64,000 bases of DNA from Clitopilus passeckerianus (GCA_944990035.1 CALYLX010000152.1:496001-560000); one strand, 5' to 3'. Shown: positions 1 through 11,088, counted from the first letter of the stretch. The notes: a model not told the origin generated them from the sequence alone. A program made the numbers and translations.

Positions 1-551
1 AGTCAGATTATTCATCTTATACTTCAGCACGACCGGTGTTCCAGGTTGGGAATCCCTAATCTCAGCCATATAAAGTACGTCCGAGAAGAGCCTGCAGTAG
101 TTCCAAATCCGAGTCAGCGATAATGAGCACTTTGTGGATCACTCACTTGTATCGATCAGGGCCCATTGGAACCACGTCCCAGTTGTAAGGTTCATGGGAA
201 GCAACCACAGCCCCACCGTCTTCGGGATCTTTGGCAAGACTTAGGTACTGGCCAGTTTTCTTGTTGGATATGATGAATGCGTACAGCCCAACGCGTTGGA
301 AATGCCACTGCGTAATGATTCGTTAAGGCCTAACCCCAGTCAAAAAGAGTCCGGAAACGTACCTGCTGGGTCCAACTGTCGTTGTTGACAGTATTTCCGA
401 TGACTAGTACATGAAGTCAGTTACCTCTTCTCCGAGGAGTAAACAGCCATAGTGACGTACCGGTGTACCCGTCGGAAGCTACGTCCAAAGCAAGCTGGAA
501 TCTCTGGTTAACCAGGCTTCCGGGCGCGGCAAGTTGGCATTCGAGCGACAT
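1..551 (-). CDS. Beta-trefoil lectin-like protein (partial, C-terminus beyond the window)
   Basis: Four minus-strand exons join in frame: 551-461, 403-363, 307-147 and 91 to the left edge. The start is ATG at 551, with a TATA-like box at 628-623. The protein begins MSLECQLAAPG and carries the pattern GQYLSL...VVAS...YNWDVVPMGPDRY, which resembles repeats of small beta-trefoil proteins of mushrooms (ricin-B-like lectins or protease inhibitors of the mycocypin/cospin kind). No signal peptide is seen, so a cytosolic protein is likely. The fold is inferred from the spacing of the G-x-YL and W-x-V motifs, not from a search; whether it binds sugar or a protease cannot be told. The 3' part of the gene is missing. 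Confidence 0.55.
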
Positions 552-1489
552 GTTGGCGGCCTATGATAGATTAGCGGTTAGGATTGGGGTCGGATATGTT
601 CGATTGGCCGTGCACCTCCGTTCTTATATTTTTTTCATATCGGCGGCGTATTCGGTTGCGTCGTGATTCTTGTTCGGGCGTCATGCCAGCTATGACATGC
701 CGTTTTAAAACGTGGCTGTGAATTGCGCAACTCGTACGCGTTCAGAACGCTCAGAGCGGGACGGGGTATGACAGGAGACACAGAAGCGTCTTTGCCAGAC
801 AATTTTGCAATATCTTCGTTTCCCAAGAGTGAGAGTCCCTGAGCCGAGCGGCACCAGAACCAAGTTGCCAAGCAAGAACCAGTCAATGACAGTTATACTT
901 GTCAAAGAAAATGAAGAGAAAGGTGTTCGGCCCACATGACTACCGAAGAAAGCTGCCCTCCGACCTGTGAGGTCAAATTGTGACCATCGGTGATGATTGT
1001 GAGGTGTCCAGTGGAAATGTTGCGGCTTTCCGACGTGTAAAGGTTGGTTTGAGTCCCAGAGAGTCTACACTCATAAGAGGCTGGGAGGGCGGTTTTTACA
1101 AGTAGAGCATGGCTGAAACGCAGGTTTTCTTGCCAAATTCCAGGCAATTTCGCCTGAAAAGGTGGTGGTCGCGGTCAACCTTAGAAACGCCATTTAAGGA
1201 GCGGAGTTGGCGGGCCGGCGATTCCTAGATTAGATAAGATGACGATCGCCGAATCTGATTGGTTCTCGCTCCAGAATTTATTGATTATGATTTATTTTTC
1301 TTCGTTTGCAAGGCCTGCAAAGATGAGAGGTGCGTAAACTGTCGAAATAAGATAGATACAGTTACAGTAACAATACTAATGGTACATTTGTTTCACTTCA
1401 TAATACCCCACAGAAATGATATGCATGAAACTGCTCGCTGCATCATGGTGTGCTAGAGAAGTTCTGGAGATACTGAGTCATTGAGCAGG
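552..1489. other. Intergenic stretch holding one copy of a duplicated promoter-like block
   Basis: No gene could be built here. Around 905-1147 the minus strand encodes a fragment (ASYEC...LTIITDGHNLTS) that resembles the fragment at 4215-4433 (ASNEC...VAVVYDHTLTS). It is followed at 1161-1240 by the 80-base block described separately. This copy has no gene immediately downstream. Confidence 0.5.
1161..1240 (+). repeat. 80-base promoter-like direct repeat, copy 1
   Basis: The block starts GGTGGTGG, contains GAGTTGGCGGGCCGG and ends TTAGATTAGATAAGAT. It matches 4468-4547 over its whole length with a few substitutions and small indels. Copy 2 lies just ahead of a TATA box and the glucose-6-phosphate epimerase gene. 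Copy 1 has no recognisable gene after it, so it may be an orphaned promoter left by a segmental duplication. Confidence 0.7.
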
Positions 1490-1858
1490 TCAGAGGCTCC
1501 CATACTGGGAGAGAACCGCATTTTTGTAGTCTTTGTTCATGTTACGTTGGTTGACATAGACGTGCTTCATTCCCGCCTGTTGTTGGATCGTAATATGTAG
1601 TTTATGATCAGAAGACCCTCTTGCATGTGCAAGATGTCTGAAAGAAAATGTCAGATATTGACAGTAAAATCGTTAAACATCATATACACACGTTATATTA
1701 GCCGAGTGAGCTCCGTAAACAGCTATTTGCTGGGCCACCTGTTGCTTGTGCCAATCCTCGACCCTTTGCCGAGCTCCACCATACAGACCGAGAGAGTCGA
1801 GTTCATTTCTGGCACCCTCGGTAAACTTCACTTTATCGCCGCCGTGACCACGACCCAT
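1490..1858 (-). CDS. Small orphan protein, 104 aa
   Basis: Two exons, 1858-1692 and 1637-1490, are separated by a 54-base GT-AG intron and close in frame. The product starts MGRGHGGDK and ends YGSL, is basic and rich in Gln and His, and has no signal peptide or membrane segment. I do not recognise the family. Support rests on a clean start, a consensus acceptor (TTTCAG) and an in-frame stop. It could be a non-conserved open frame; transcript evidence would decide. Confidence 0.4.
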
Positions 1859-2512
1859 TTTGCGTTATGAAGAAATCGGTTGAGCAGTGTGATGAGTCCT
1901 AAATCTGTCCTTATTGTGGACTGAGCCTGGTATTTTCCTAACCGAAGCCAGCTACAGACTTCAAGTAGCTGATTTCGCTGAGGAACTTGGTGGCGACAGG
2001 GCAGGTCAGCAAAAGGGACGTGTATATATACTCATCGATATTCCATGGGAAAAGTCTAAAGTCGAGATGGTTCTACGCTCACCTCCTCTTGAAGGTGAAT
2101 TTGTCCGCATTGCCGCCACCACCGCCACTGACAGAACTGGCAAGAACGGAAAAGGCACCAAGTGGAGTCGAAGCCAATGCGTAGGTCGAAATTAAGCACT
2201 GGGTTTTAAGCCAGGGATGAGCATGTGGTAAAGGGCATTGCAAACCAACTAGAAACGCCCATAGGCCCCGTTTAACTGAGCCTAAAGCACGCTTGTACAG
2301 GACCGATGCAGACAGTCGCGCCTGACTTCGGATTCTATCGTTATTTCCTGGTGTGCCCAAGGCACCATTGCTCAGCCATGTCAAATTGCTAGTATGCTAC
2401 GTCATTGCGCAAGCAATCTTACCGCTGTTGACCGCTTCTGCAGTCATTCAGCCTCAGTTCACCGTCATATGATCGACAACAGTCATTGGTCCCATGGAAT
2501 ATGGCAGAGTAG
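1859..2512. other. Intergenic, nothing recognised
   Basis: Overlapping short open frames exist on both strands (a 101-codon minus frame at 2384-2079, a 93-codon plus frame at 1914-2195). None has recognisable homology or a convincing exon chain. Confidence 0.5.
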
Positions 2513-3907
2513 CTACGACGGTATCGTCGAACCATGGCACGTTGTCAACTCTACAACTTCGTCCCCACCGGTACCTAATGAATCGCCAGAGAGATAGATC
2601 ATGCAGTTGTCGACGGGGGACCTCTTTGTATGGACTAGAATGAGAACTAGGATGGTGTAATTAGCCTAGGATGAGATATCAATCAGCAGGGGGAAGCGGT
2701 ACCCAGAGAAAAAATACATACAGCAAATGCATACTGAATGTAATTCATGATCCTCCCTATGATGACATCTGGAGTCCGTAAGGCTTCGGCAGATTCGAAA
2801 TCGGTGTCTATCGAGAGATTCAAGACGATGGCGACTGCCTCCGATTGATGCATAAGCGTCTTAGGTGTACCCTATACACGAAGCACTCACTTGTACCACA
2901 CAGAAGGCTACCCCAGTTTCAACCAATATAGCGAGTTTCTTTCGATTCGGGGACAACGTACGGGCTGCTTCTGGTAGATGCCCTCTAAACCATTGGCGAA
3001 GAGAGCTGTGCAAAATATTATTCTATATGAATCCATTGTCATCATGTAAATAGCTCACCGGAGTCTGGCCATAACTAGTATGGTTGTGAATACATTACAG
3101 AGTAGCGACAGTATCTGCCCAGCATCCTCGATGATGCGTCCAATGTGGGGGTTCTTCGAGCCAGGATCCGATGGAATGCCCGACTCGAAGACGTACCCGG
3201 TTAGGAGACAGGCTAGTAATCTGGTGAGATATCTATAGGATGAACTCCTATGTGTAACTGACCTAGTGACCCCACTAAACATAACGCAGGAATTAAGAAT
3301 AACCCCAGTTTGCCCGGATACAGGGCTTTTGCCCTCCATATCACTATAGCGTCGCTGATAGCCAGCTATGTTCGCTTCCTATGAGTTGCAGGAGCCGAGA
3401 ATATACCAAAGTAATCTTACGATGAGGTACTGGGCAAAGTGGTAACGATCTTCTGAAGGATGAATTTGCTCGTCGAGATTCGAAGCGGATGTTGATGATG
3501 ATGGGGTGAACGCTAGGGAATAGCCATCCTTTGCGAGCGTATTCAGGTAGAGAACGAGCGTTGCGACCGTGTTTCCGTACATGATAGATTCTAAGGCGAA
3601 GCAGGCTATGGCCGTTATAGCTACGATATGCCCCGGCCGACCCCTGGGTCTCTTTGCTCTAAATCGGTTCAACTGGTCAGAGACGGGCTCGGGACAAAGT
3701 AAGCGTGTGGTGTCTGTATACCTAAAGATATGGATTGCACAGATGAGCAAACCCAGCGATATTCCTTGATATGATCAGCCAGGACGTATAGAGGGTGATT
3801 GAAAGCAAAATGTTACCATAGAAAATCGAACCTGCCAGTGGTCGGATAAGAGCAATAGTTAGAGATTCCGCGAGCTCGCGGCAGATAGCTTGCTCCTCTG
3901 GGCTCAT
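2513..3907 (-). CDS. Multi-span integral membrane protein (Agaricomycete family), 358 aa
   Basis: Seven exons join in frame: 3907-3817, 3764-3421, 3365-3263, 3212-3059, 3005-2891, 2838-2722 and 2665-2513. The introns are 49-56 bases except for one of 116 in the last third. The product starts MSPEEQAICREL. Hydrophobic segments follow in order: FYGISLGLLICAIHIF, VAITAIACFALESI with TLVLYLN, ISDAIVIW, GLFLIPALCLVGSL, LSLLCNVFTTILVM, ILVETGVAFCVVQAVAIV and NYTILVLIL. That gives about seven passes with a short polar tail. This layout is common among uncharacterised basidiomycete plasma-membrane proteins. No ligand or enzyme motif is seen, so function is unknown. A minus-strand TATATA run lies at 3953-3947. 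Confidence 0.7.
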
Positions 3908-4467
3908 CGGAGCGTTCCATCCAACATGCGCTGGCTATGTATGGTGTATATATGCGATTTGCGGTGCCTTAGTATTTAATGACCCGTGGGATGGGCAAGG
4001 AATGTTCTAAAGGTAGGCGCCTTGCCAGTCTCAGACACATAACTTCCCATAGTATTACAGCGAAGAGTCCTGAGTTAAGATAAAGGGAGCCCAGAAGCTA
4101 CAGCACTATCTGTCCAAAGTCGACAGACTCGGTCTAGAGCACGTTCAGCAGGAGGTGTCAAGGATCGTCGATCATCACGAGAGCGTTCGTGAGAACCTCC
4201 CCTCTTAATCCCCACTAGAAGTGAAGCAGAAGTGTTGAACGTGTTCGTCCGTCAAGAGGCGGAGCCTGAGCCTCACAGCAGGCGACTCTCAGTGAGGTCA
4301 ATGTGTGATCATAGACGACAGCCACATTCAACCAGGTGGAAACGCCACCCCCAAAGGCTTGCCCGGTGACTTGGCATTCATTAGAAGCTCCGAATACAGT
4401 TTCAATGGGTATGACCGGAATGCCGTGTTTCAAATCTCTGGTAGCTTCATGTAAAAACGGCGTTCAT

Positions 4468-4547
4468 GGTGGTGGTTGCGGTCAACTTGGGAAACGCCAG
4501 CTGTGAGCGGAGTTGGCGGGCCGGTCATTTCTTAGATTAGATAAGAT
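4468..4547 (+). repeat. 80-base promoter-like direct repeat, copy 2
   Basis: This is the counterpart of 1161-1240. It ends two bases before a TATATAAA box and lies about 65 bases upstream of the epimerase start codon. That position suggests it is the functional promoter-proximal element of this gene. It includes a GATA core in GATTAGATAAGAT. Confidence 0.7.
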
Positions 4548-4548
4548 C

Positions 4549-4556
4549 TATATAAA
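4549..4556 (+). promoter_or_regulatory. TATA box of the epimerase gene
   Basis: TATATAAA sits 57 bases ahead of the ATG at 4613 and directly after the 80-base repeat. Confidence 0.6.
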
Positions 4557-4612
4557 CCCAAGTTCATGACCTCAACAATTCTTCATCGACCCCACTTTCT
4601 TCGACAAAAACC

Positions 4613-5652
4613 ATGCCTGTACAGCAATCTCAAGGAAAGGTTACTCTGATCCACCCAAAGGTACAGCAGAAACGCCATAAACAACGGTGCTCATCGTTGA
4701 TCACGACGTTGACAGGGTGCTTCCGTTGAAATCCTACTATACGGAGCAACTATCATTTCCTGGAAGTCGCCTTCCAAGTCATCTTCAACACCGGAAGAAC
4801 GTCTCTTCGTCTCCTCAAAAGCTGCTTTAGACGGCTCTAAACCAGTCAGAGGTGGTATCCCAGTCGTATTCCCATGTTTTGGTGCGCCTACCCATCCTGA
4901 GCACACCAAGCTCGCTCAGCATGGGTTTGCTCGAAATGAGGTCTGGAAGTACGACAGTACTATTATGGACAACGAGGCGGGTGTTAGCATTAGGCTAAGT
5001 AAGTTTTTTACCCTCAAATAAGCCCAACGACTGGTTACTCATATCGCACGTTCGTAGCCCTTGAACCCACCGACAAAATCCGCGAAGTCTACACCCGCCC
5101 ATTCAGCCTCGCCTACGTCGTGACTCTCGCCGAACACCAGCTCAGCACAGATCTCCACGTTTCCAACCCCTCCTCTTCCCCACTCGAATTCCAGGCCCTT
5201 CTGCATACCTACCACCGCGCACCTTCGACTGAGGTCCGTGTCTCACCTCTTCAGGGATTGCGGTACTTCGACAAGACGGCGCCTTCCAACGAGGCGGAGA
5301 AGACAGAGACGAGGCAGGAGATTGATGTCACGAAGTTCACGGACTCGGTGTATGAGAATGCTGGGGGAGATTACACTGTTAAGTGGGCAAGTGGAGGTGT
5401 CCACATCAAAGCTGTGGAATTTAAGGATGTCGTTGTCTGGAATCCCCAAGCTAGTGCAGGGAGAAAGATTGGCGATATGGAAGACGGTGGATGGTTAGTA
5501 CTAGTGATCTGTTTTATCAGAACGGCTACTGATATTTTGCACTTTATCATAGGGAGAAGTTTGTCTGCGTTGAACCTGGATATGTTCGCGGATTCGCTAA
5601 GGTTGAGGCAGGTGGTAGATGGATTGGCCAGCAGGTTATTACAGCTTTGTAA
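4613..5652 (+). CDS. Glucose-6-phosphate 1-epimerase (hexose-6-phosphate mutarotase), 288 aa
   Basis: Four exons join in frame: 4613-4660, 4716-4998, 5058-5493 and 5553-5652. The family interconverts alpha and beta anomers of glucose-6-phosphate in the cytosol, feeding glycolysis and the pentose phosphate route. The aldose-1-epimerase beta-sandwich landmarks are present: GASVEILLYGATIISWKS at the N-terminus, RGGIPVVFPCFG, the active-site HGFAR, and LHTYH then VVVWNP toward the end. Length matches the yeast YMR099C family. The reading frame stays open past the last donor until 5809, but the homologous ending is the exon that starts WEKFVCVEPGYV and stops at 5652. It converges on the thioester-reductase gene, about 150 bases away. 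Confidence 0.92.
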
Positions 5653-5805
5653 ACTGTCATCGCGCGGAAAGGAGATACAGATAGTTCTATCAGATAAGAA
5701 TAAAAAAGCAATGTTCAAAACGAATGACTGTTATAAATCTGAAGCAAACGGGCTCCAAGGTATCGAACATAAAAATATAGCGACTGCTTCTTGGCCTATA
5801 CGAAT

Positions 5806-7379
5806 CTAGAGTCTAGCTTCTACCTGAGCGCTGGCATCCGGCTCAAGGAACCCGATATTGATCCAATATTTCACCCAGCGTTCTGCATCCTTCGTACGAA
5901 TCTGCGGCAGGTTCCTCAGGGTATAACTCAGCTCCTGTGCCCGGTGTGTAGACGCTGAACATGCGGGGAAGTCTCCAGACGCCGTGGCGTCGTCGAAAAC
6001 GGAATTGAAAGGCATAACGATACTCAGGAGGCTGAACAGTCGGTCGATGAACTGGTATAACGAAATCAATCAGCACCGTCCCAAATACAAGCGCAGAGGG
6101 AATCTTACCTTCGCAGCTCCTCTCCCCATTCGTTCCCTGACCTCCCTTTCAACAAGCTTCGTCCACTCCAGAGTAGGTAAAACCTTCGGCGGTCGGTTAC
6201 CCCAGACGAACCTCTCCATGACCGGGTAGAAGACGTCCCATTTTGCGGGGCATGGGTGGCAGACGTTGAGAATGGGAGGGAGGTGTAGTGGAGAGAGCGA
6301 GATGTCGCGGATGACGTTGGCTGCGACGTCGATTGGGAGCCAGGCAACTCCTTTCTGTCGTAGGGGTAAATATTAGAAATTTAAAGCCAGGTGGTAGGGA
6401 TAAGGAAACAGAGAGTGACGTACCATGGTCATGACTGCAGGTATCGTCTTGAGTTCTTGCATGAGCTTCATCATCATGGGCAGCCATTCTGCGATCGGCC
6501 AAGCACCGTCGGAGGTTCGCCCACATAGCTGGTTTACGCGGAGGGAAGCTGCGTTGAGTCCGCTTCGAGCTACGATCTATGCAATCTCAAGGTTAGAAGT
6601 AGTTCGGGCAGGCCAAACAAAAGTGACTGACATGCTCTCCGATATATTTGCTCTCTGCATACCCAAGCCCAATTGCAATGCCAGGATTATGCTGAAGTTC
6701 TTCCGGAAGCGGCTTATCCTTTTCATAGACTCTATAGAGAAAGGCCGAAGCGATGGAAGAAATGAACACGAAACGAGGGTTTTTCGCCTTGGAGATGGCC
6801 CGGGTGAAGGCGACGAGGTTGTAGAGGCCGAGGAGGGAGGATTCGAAATGGGAAAGTGGCTGGATGTAGCCCACTGGCCAGGCGTTGTGAATGACTATCG
6901 TGACTTGGTCGAGGAGCTGAGAGGTGACGTCAGCAATGCGTACCTAGGATGGTTTCAAGGGAGATACTGACCTCCTCGTACTCTTGATCTGCCAGCCCGA
7001 GCTTCGGCTGTCCCAAGTTTCCTTCAAGAAGGACGACCTTTGGTGAGTCCAAGAGATATTCTGGAAGCCCCTTCTCAAGGAAAAGGTCCCCAACGCGTTC
7101 TCTTGAGGATCCTTCTTTGGACGCTCGGTTCAACGCGTAGACTTTGCTGACGGTGGGGTCCACCAGCAAAATTGAAAGAAGGTCTGAGCCTAAGTTGCCT
7201 GTCGTCCCAGTAAGGAGAACGACTTTCTGCCTAGGAGCTGGTGCTAGAGCATGTCCCATATTGCTTGCTGTCGCTGCCGCTGAGGCAGGAAGGAAGCTGT
7301 ATTTCTCGATGAAGTGTTCAATGCGAGCTTTTCGTTCAGCAAGCATCTGGGCTGATCTTCCGTTTTCCATGGTGGCCAT
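5806..7379 (-). CDS. Stand-alone thioester reductase (NAD(P)-binding, male-sterility-like), 445 aa
   Basis: Five exons join in frame: 7379-6972, 6916-6632, 6576-6424, 6354-6109 and 6051-5806. The extended short-chain dehydrogenase fold is clear: the nucleotide-binding TGTTGNLGS near residues 57-65, ALNR a little later, the VIHNAWPV segment, SSIAS, and the catalytic YAESKY. In fungi this domain normally ends NRPS-like enzymes (adenylation, carrier, reductase) and releases the bound acyl group as an aldehyde or alcohol. Here only the linker-like N-terminus (ERKARIEHFIEKYS) precedes it. No adenylation or carrier domain lies upstream, so this is a free-standing reductase whose substrate is unknown. 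An in-frame ATG three codons downstream could also be used. Confidence 0.85.
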
Positions 7380-7870
7380 TACGTTAAGGAGTGGAATATA
7401 GTTGGTAAAAGGGGAGAATAAGTTCCCCGGCCGCTCGCTGGCACTTTATTTGAAAGAGTTTCATGACACAGACTCCGTCATAACAGAGTACTATTCGGTC
7501 CAGCCTTGTTCGGGAGGATAATTTTGTGCAGGTTATTGACGCCGTGGATACTTCGAAGTTTGAATAGACAGGTTGACATTGACATATGAGCTTTCTTCTT
7601 TATTCTTTCTCGGGGACCGAAGGAAAAGAAGATGTTCGTCGGAGAACGCTTGAATTGGAGGAGATGAAGAGTGAATCTAAAGTCCGACACCTCCGCCGAT
7701 GCAATCGAACAAAACGATTGTTTTGTCACGGAAAAAGACATTATTATTTCAAAATTCCATTACGATTATAAAGGGACTCTAGTACTAATACGAATATCCA
7801 GATTGTTTTAGCCAATTTCTAAAGCGATTGCAATATAAAGAAAGCAGAGTCCTCAAGTGAAGTAGCCCTC
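7380..7870. other. Intergenic, nothing recognised
   Basis: It contains the promoter of the thioester-reductase gene and the 3' flank of the WD40 fragment D. Short open frames on both strands show no recognisable protein. Confidence 0.5.
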
Positions 7871-8260
7871 CTAATGCATGTGCGGTAGGATGCGAGGGTT
7901 TGCGTTCTGCTTGAACATATATCTGTCTGCGTTCATAATCAACCCAATCCTTTCAGTGACACAGAGGTAAAGGATGCCCACATATCCTATGCCTCCCAGC
8001 GTCAAAGATCTTCCCAAAGTAATCCTCCTCATGATAAGCCGCCCTCGGCCAGTGCTCATAACTCGTATGATACCCAGGCGGCACCCAAATTCGTCGATAG
8101 CCATAATTGGCTTCAGTAGCAGCCCAGAGGTGATTCCGGGAATGATCGTAGGACAGGCACTGAACGGCGTTGTTACCTGTAGAAAGCTCGTAGACGGCCG
8201 TTTGGGCACATATGTCCCATAGCCTGATTTCTTGAGTTGACCATCCACCCTTGAAGAGTG
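7871..8260 (-). pseudogene. Copy D: 3' fragment of a WD40-like paralogue
   Basis: Two exon-like blocks match the last two exons of copies A-C. One begins at 8260 (EIRLWDIC, YELSTGNNAV, HLWAAT, AYHEEDYFG). The last ends at the TAG at 7871 and follows an acceptor, giving YRYMFKQN where the intact copies have YRFAFKEEP. The junction before 8260 is also kept (NGIP then a GTAAGT donor). Upstream of that the sequence no longer matches exons 1-3 of the family. It is therefore a 5'-truncated copy, or the tail of a chimeric gene. The reading frame within the surviving part is intact, so loss was by truncation rather than by scattered mutation. Confidence 0.65.
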
Positions 8261-8773
8261 CTGTTGAAAGAACATTAGCGACGTTTCACCGCCAGCATAA
8301 GACGCCAAACTTACTTGGAATCCCATTGAGGCGAAGATTGTCCAACGTCGGCCGCTTTTGAACGCGAAGAGAAGATACATTTGAAAGGAGTCATCACTTT
8401 CATTAGAGTGTGTGTTTAATGTTCCAGGGGTCGAAGATTGACCAAGACAGCGAACCACGTGCATCTCTGGAGAATAGAGTAAATGCTGGACCGCTGGGTC
8501 GACTCCATCTAGCTGTAGATACGGTACATCTGCCAGGAGTCGTGTTTGTTCCAGAAAAACTGTAGCTGCAGGTGCACGTCATGACGAAGGTGATGGTTCG
8601 TGGTCAAGCTGATCAAAACCGGTGTTTGGCTCTGACAAGAACTGTTGATGGTTGTCCAACCCCAAATCTCCTTCGAACGACACTATGTGACAAAACACAA
8701 ACTCCTTGCCGTGAATACAGGTATGTACATAAAGCTCTGGTGTTACGATTCAAAGGCCATATCCCTCCACCGT
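8261..8773. other. Region where the 5' part of copy D should lie
   Basis: An open minus-strand frame near 8580-8340 reads as ADVPYLQLDGVDPAV...SPEMHVV. It is unlike the WD40 family and unrecognised. It could be an exon from another gene fused to fragment D, or chance. Nothing else is seen. Confidence 0.35.
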
Positions 8774-11088
8774 CTACAAGTCCTCAGCTGGGAGTGCTGT
8801 GACGTCAGGTTCCTCCTTGAACGAGTATCTGACTGTCAAATTCCAACTATCAGCCTGCGGTTCAATACAGAAGAAGGCGGGATTTCTTACACAGTGTGCT
8901 TTTCCCAGCATTGTACAAATGCCCAAAGTAATCCTCCCAGTGATATGCCCTCGTCGGCCACCTCCGGTACTCGTCCCACTGACCCTCCTGACCTGGTGGC
9001 ACTTTGGATCTTCGATAACCATGTTCCCTTGATTCGGCTGCAGTTGCGGCCCAAAGGTTGTTGCGCTTATGGTCCCAAGCCAGGCTGATAACGGCGTTGT
9101 TCCCTGTAGCTAGTTCGTAAACGGGTGTTCGAGCACGGACATCCCAGAGCTTGATATGCTCTGCGTAGCCGGCTCCCGTGAAGATGGCTAGCAAGGGATA
9201 CAGTCAGTCGATATCAAATTGGGCGATATGGTGAAAAGAACATACAGGGTATACCATCAGGATTAGCGTATGCCACAGCAGTACAACCCTCTCCCTGCCC
9301 AATCTTGAGCGTCAACGCTGGCAACACCGTCCTCGTGTCCCAGAGCCTGACAAACCCGTCCATGCAGGCGGTAATGAACGACTGCGGTTGTCCTTCCACC
9401 GTGGATATTTGTTGAACCTCGCCTCCATGCCCCAAATACCTCCCCATCCACTTTCCGCCGTTTTCCAGATCAATTCCAACAAAAGCAAAGCTCTTCGTTG
9501 TCTGGTGGTCTGATCCCGACAGCATAACACCAGGTTGCGAAGGATGCGCACGCCATATTTTCGGCCTGAATGACGGGTCTTCAAACGTGATGGTGGAATC
9601 GGCTGGGCTTCCACCAGACTTCTCAATATGCTCCGGATCGTCCCTCCATGTGTTCTCCGTGTTGAATTCGTCCCCAATCCTGCTCCTCCCATTTTCTCCA
9701 TGAGTTGGCGCGGTATCCAGATGCCATACACCCGCTGATCCTTTCCCTGCACGGATGAGTCGGCCCTCACCTGAGGGTATAGTAGCCAATGGCCCAGACC
9801 AGTCGCCAGACTTGAAAGTGTGCACAGGTAACGCTTCCCCATAGGCTTCCCCGCCATCTGCACCTATCGGACCCCAGCGGTAGGATTTAATCCGATCCCA
9901 GTCAGCGCCGAAGAACAACTTCCTCGAATCGTCAAAGGTGATCTGACGGACGTGATCACTATGGCCTGTATCATTCCCTTTCACTGCTTTAGCTCTTGGG
10001 GTGCTGCCTTGGACGGCAGGTCCTGCACGATCCAGGACGTGATATCGTAGGGCTGTAGTGCGATTTTTATAGCCGGTGACGTAGGTTCGAATAATGATTT
10101 CGGCTTCAGGGGACATGTCCATTGAGGCTGGGTAGCTGATCGGGATATCTGAGATTTCGCAACGGGCGGTGTAGACGGCGTTTGCGATGAGCTCATCGTG
10201 GGTTGGGGTCACTTCCACGGAGTCTTTGAAGCGGGAGAGTTTTGTGGAAAATGGGTGAGGGCGGAAAGTTTCTGCCCAAGGAGGTGTTCTTTTGATATTG
10301 CCTTCGAAGTTCAAAGGCGCTGGTGCATCTGTCGAAGTAGTCGAATTTGTCCGTGGCTAGAGAGCCATGAAGACGTACCTTCACCCATCATCTCAGCCAT
10401 GAATGTGACGTAGGAGTGTGCTGCCTCGGCGATTCCATTGCCTAGAGAAGAGAAGTGGAATAAATGAGTATATCGAAGATAAAAACAAATATACAAGGAA
10501 CGCACCAACTCCCTCCTCAAAGGACCCTCCGTCTAGTTCGGGATGTTCGGCCGAGTGGGCAAAGGAAAAATCCAGAGCAGTCACTGAAGAGCCACACCAC
10601 TGCGTTGCCGCACTGTCCATGAGCTTTTCGGCCTTAAAGATAAGCTCCTCAAAGTTAGAGCAGCCTTCGGATTTCTTAACAAGATTGCCGAGATCCTGAA
10701 GGATCCTTCTGAGGAGCTTGTCTTTCATTTCGTACTTGTCCGGGCCAGGCTCCCCCTCAACATCTTCGTCTTCGTCTTCATCTTCATCGTAGTCTTCGTC
10801 TTCGGAATATCCATCTTCATCCATATCGTCCGTTTCACCCTCGTCCTCGTCGTCCATTTCGATTTCTACAACCTCTACTTCATCTTCATCTTCCTTTGCC
10901 TGATCAGCATCTGAGCCATGTCCCACCAGAGGTGCAGTGTCCTGATTGTTGTTAGCCACGTCTGTAGCAGATGGGTTGCCATCGACGCTCTCGAGAGATA
11001 GATGACACCACGTCTCGAATGTGCCATTCATGAGCTCGAGCTCAGCTGAAAGCGCGTCCAAACGTGCTGAGTCGTAGTTGGAGGCCAT
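8774..11088 (-). CDS. Copy A: WD40 repeat-like protein with acidic N-terminal domain, 694 aa
   Basis: Five exons join in frame: 11088-10506, 10441-10379, 10328-9246, 9187-8891 and 8832-8774. The N-terminus starts MASNYDSARLDALSAE and contains a very acidic run of Asp/Glu around residues 65-120. The rest has beta-propeller features: DHVRQITFDDSRKLFF, GSAGVWHLDTAP, GHGGEVQQIST then CMDGFVRLWDTR, and EHIKLWDVRARTPVYE with WDHKRNNLWAAT. Such propellers act as protein-interaction platforms; partner and pathway are unknown. Copies B and C lie directly upstream in the same orientation with the same exon plan, except for one extra junction in C. The acidic run is longest in this copy. Confidence 0.85.

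Larger units (their letters stand above)
3908..4612. other. Intergenic region with promoter of the epimerase gene
   Basis: It holds the divergent promoters of the membrane-protein gene (minus) and the epimerase gene (plus). The minus-strand coding-like fragment at 4433-4215 resembles the one at 1147-905. The second copy of the 80-base block is at 4468-4547. Confidence 0.5.

Noticed and set aside
2079..2384. 101-codon minus-strand frame with a poly-Gly run
   Set aside because: No homology, no convincing partner exon; a possible donor leads only to a few codons before a stop.
5653..5809. Extension of the epimerase reading frame to 5809
   Set aside because: Read-through of the last intron; the homologous C-terminal exon ends at 5652.
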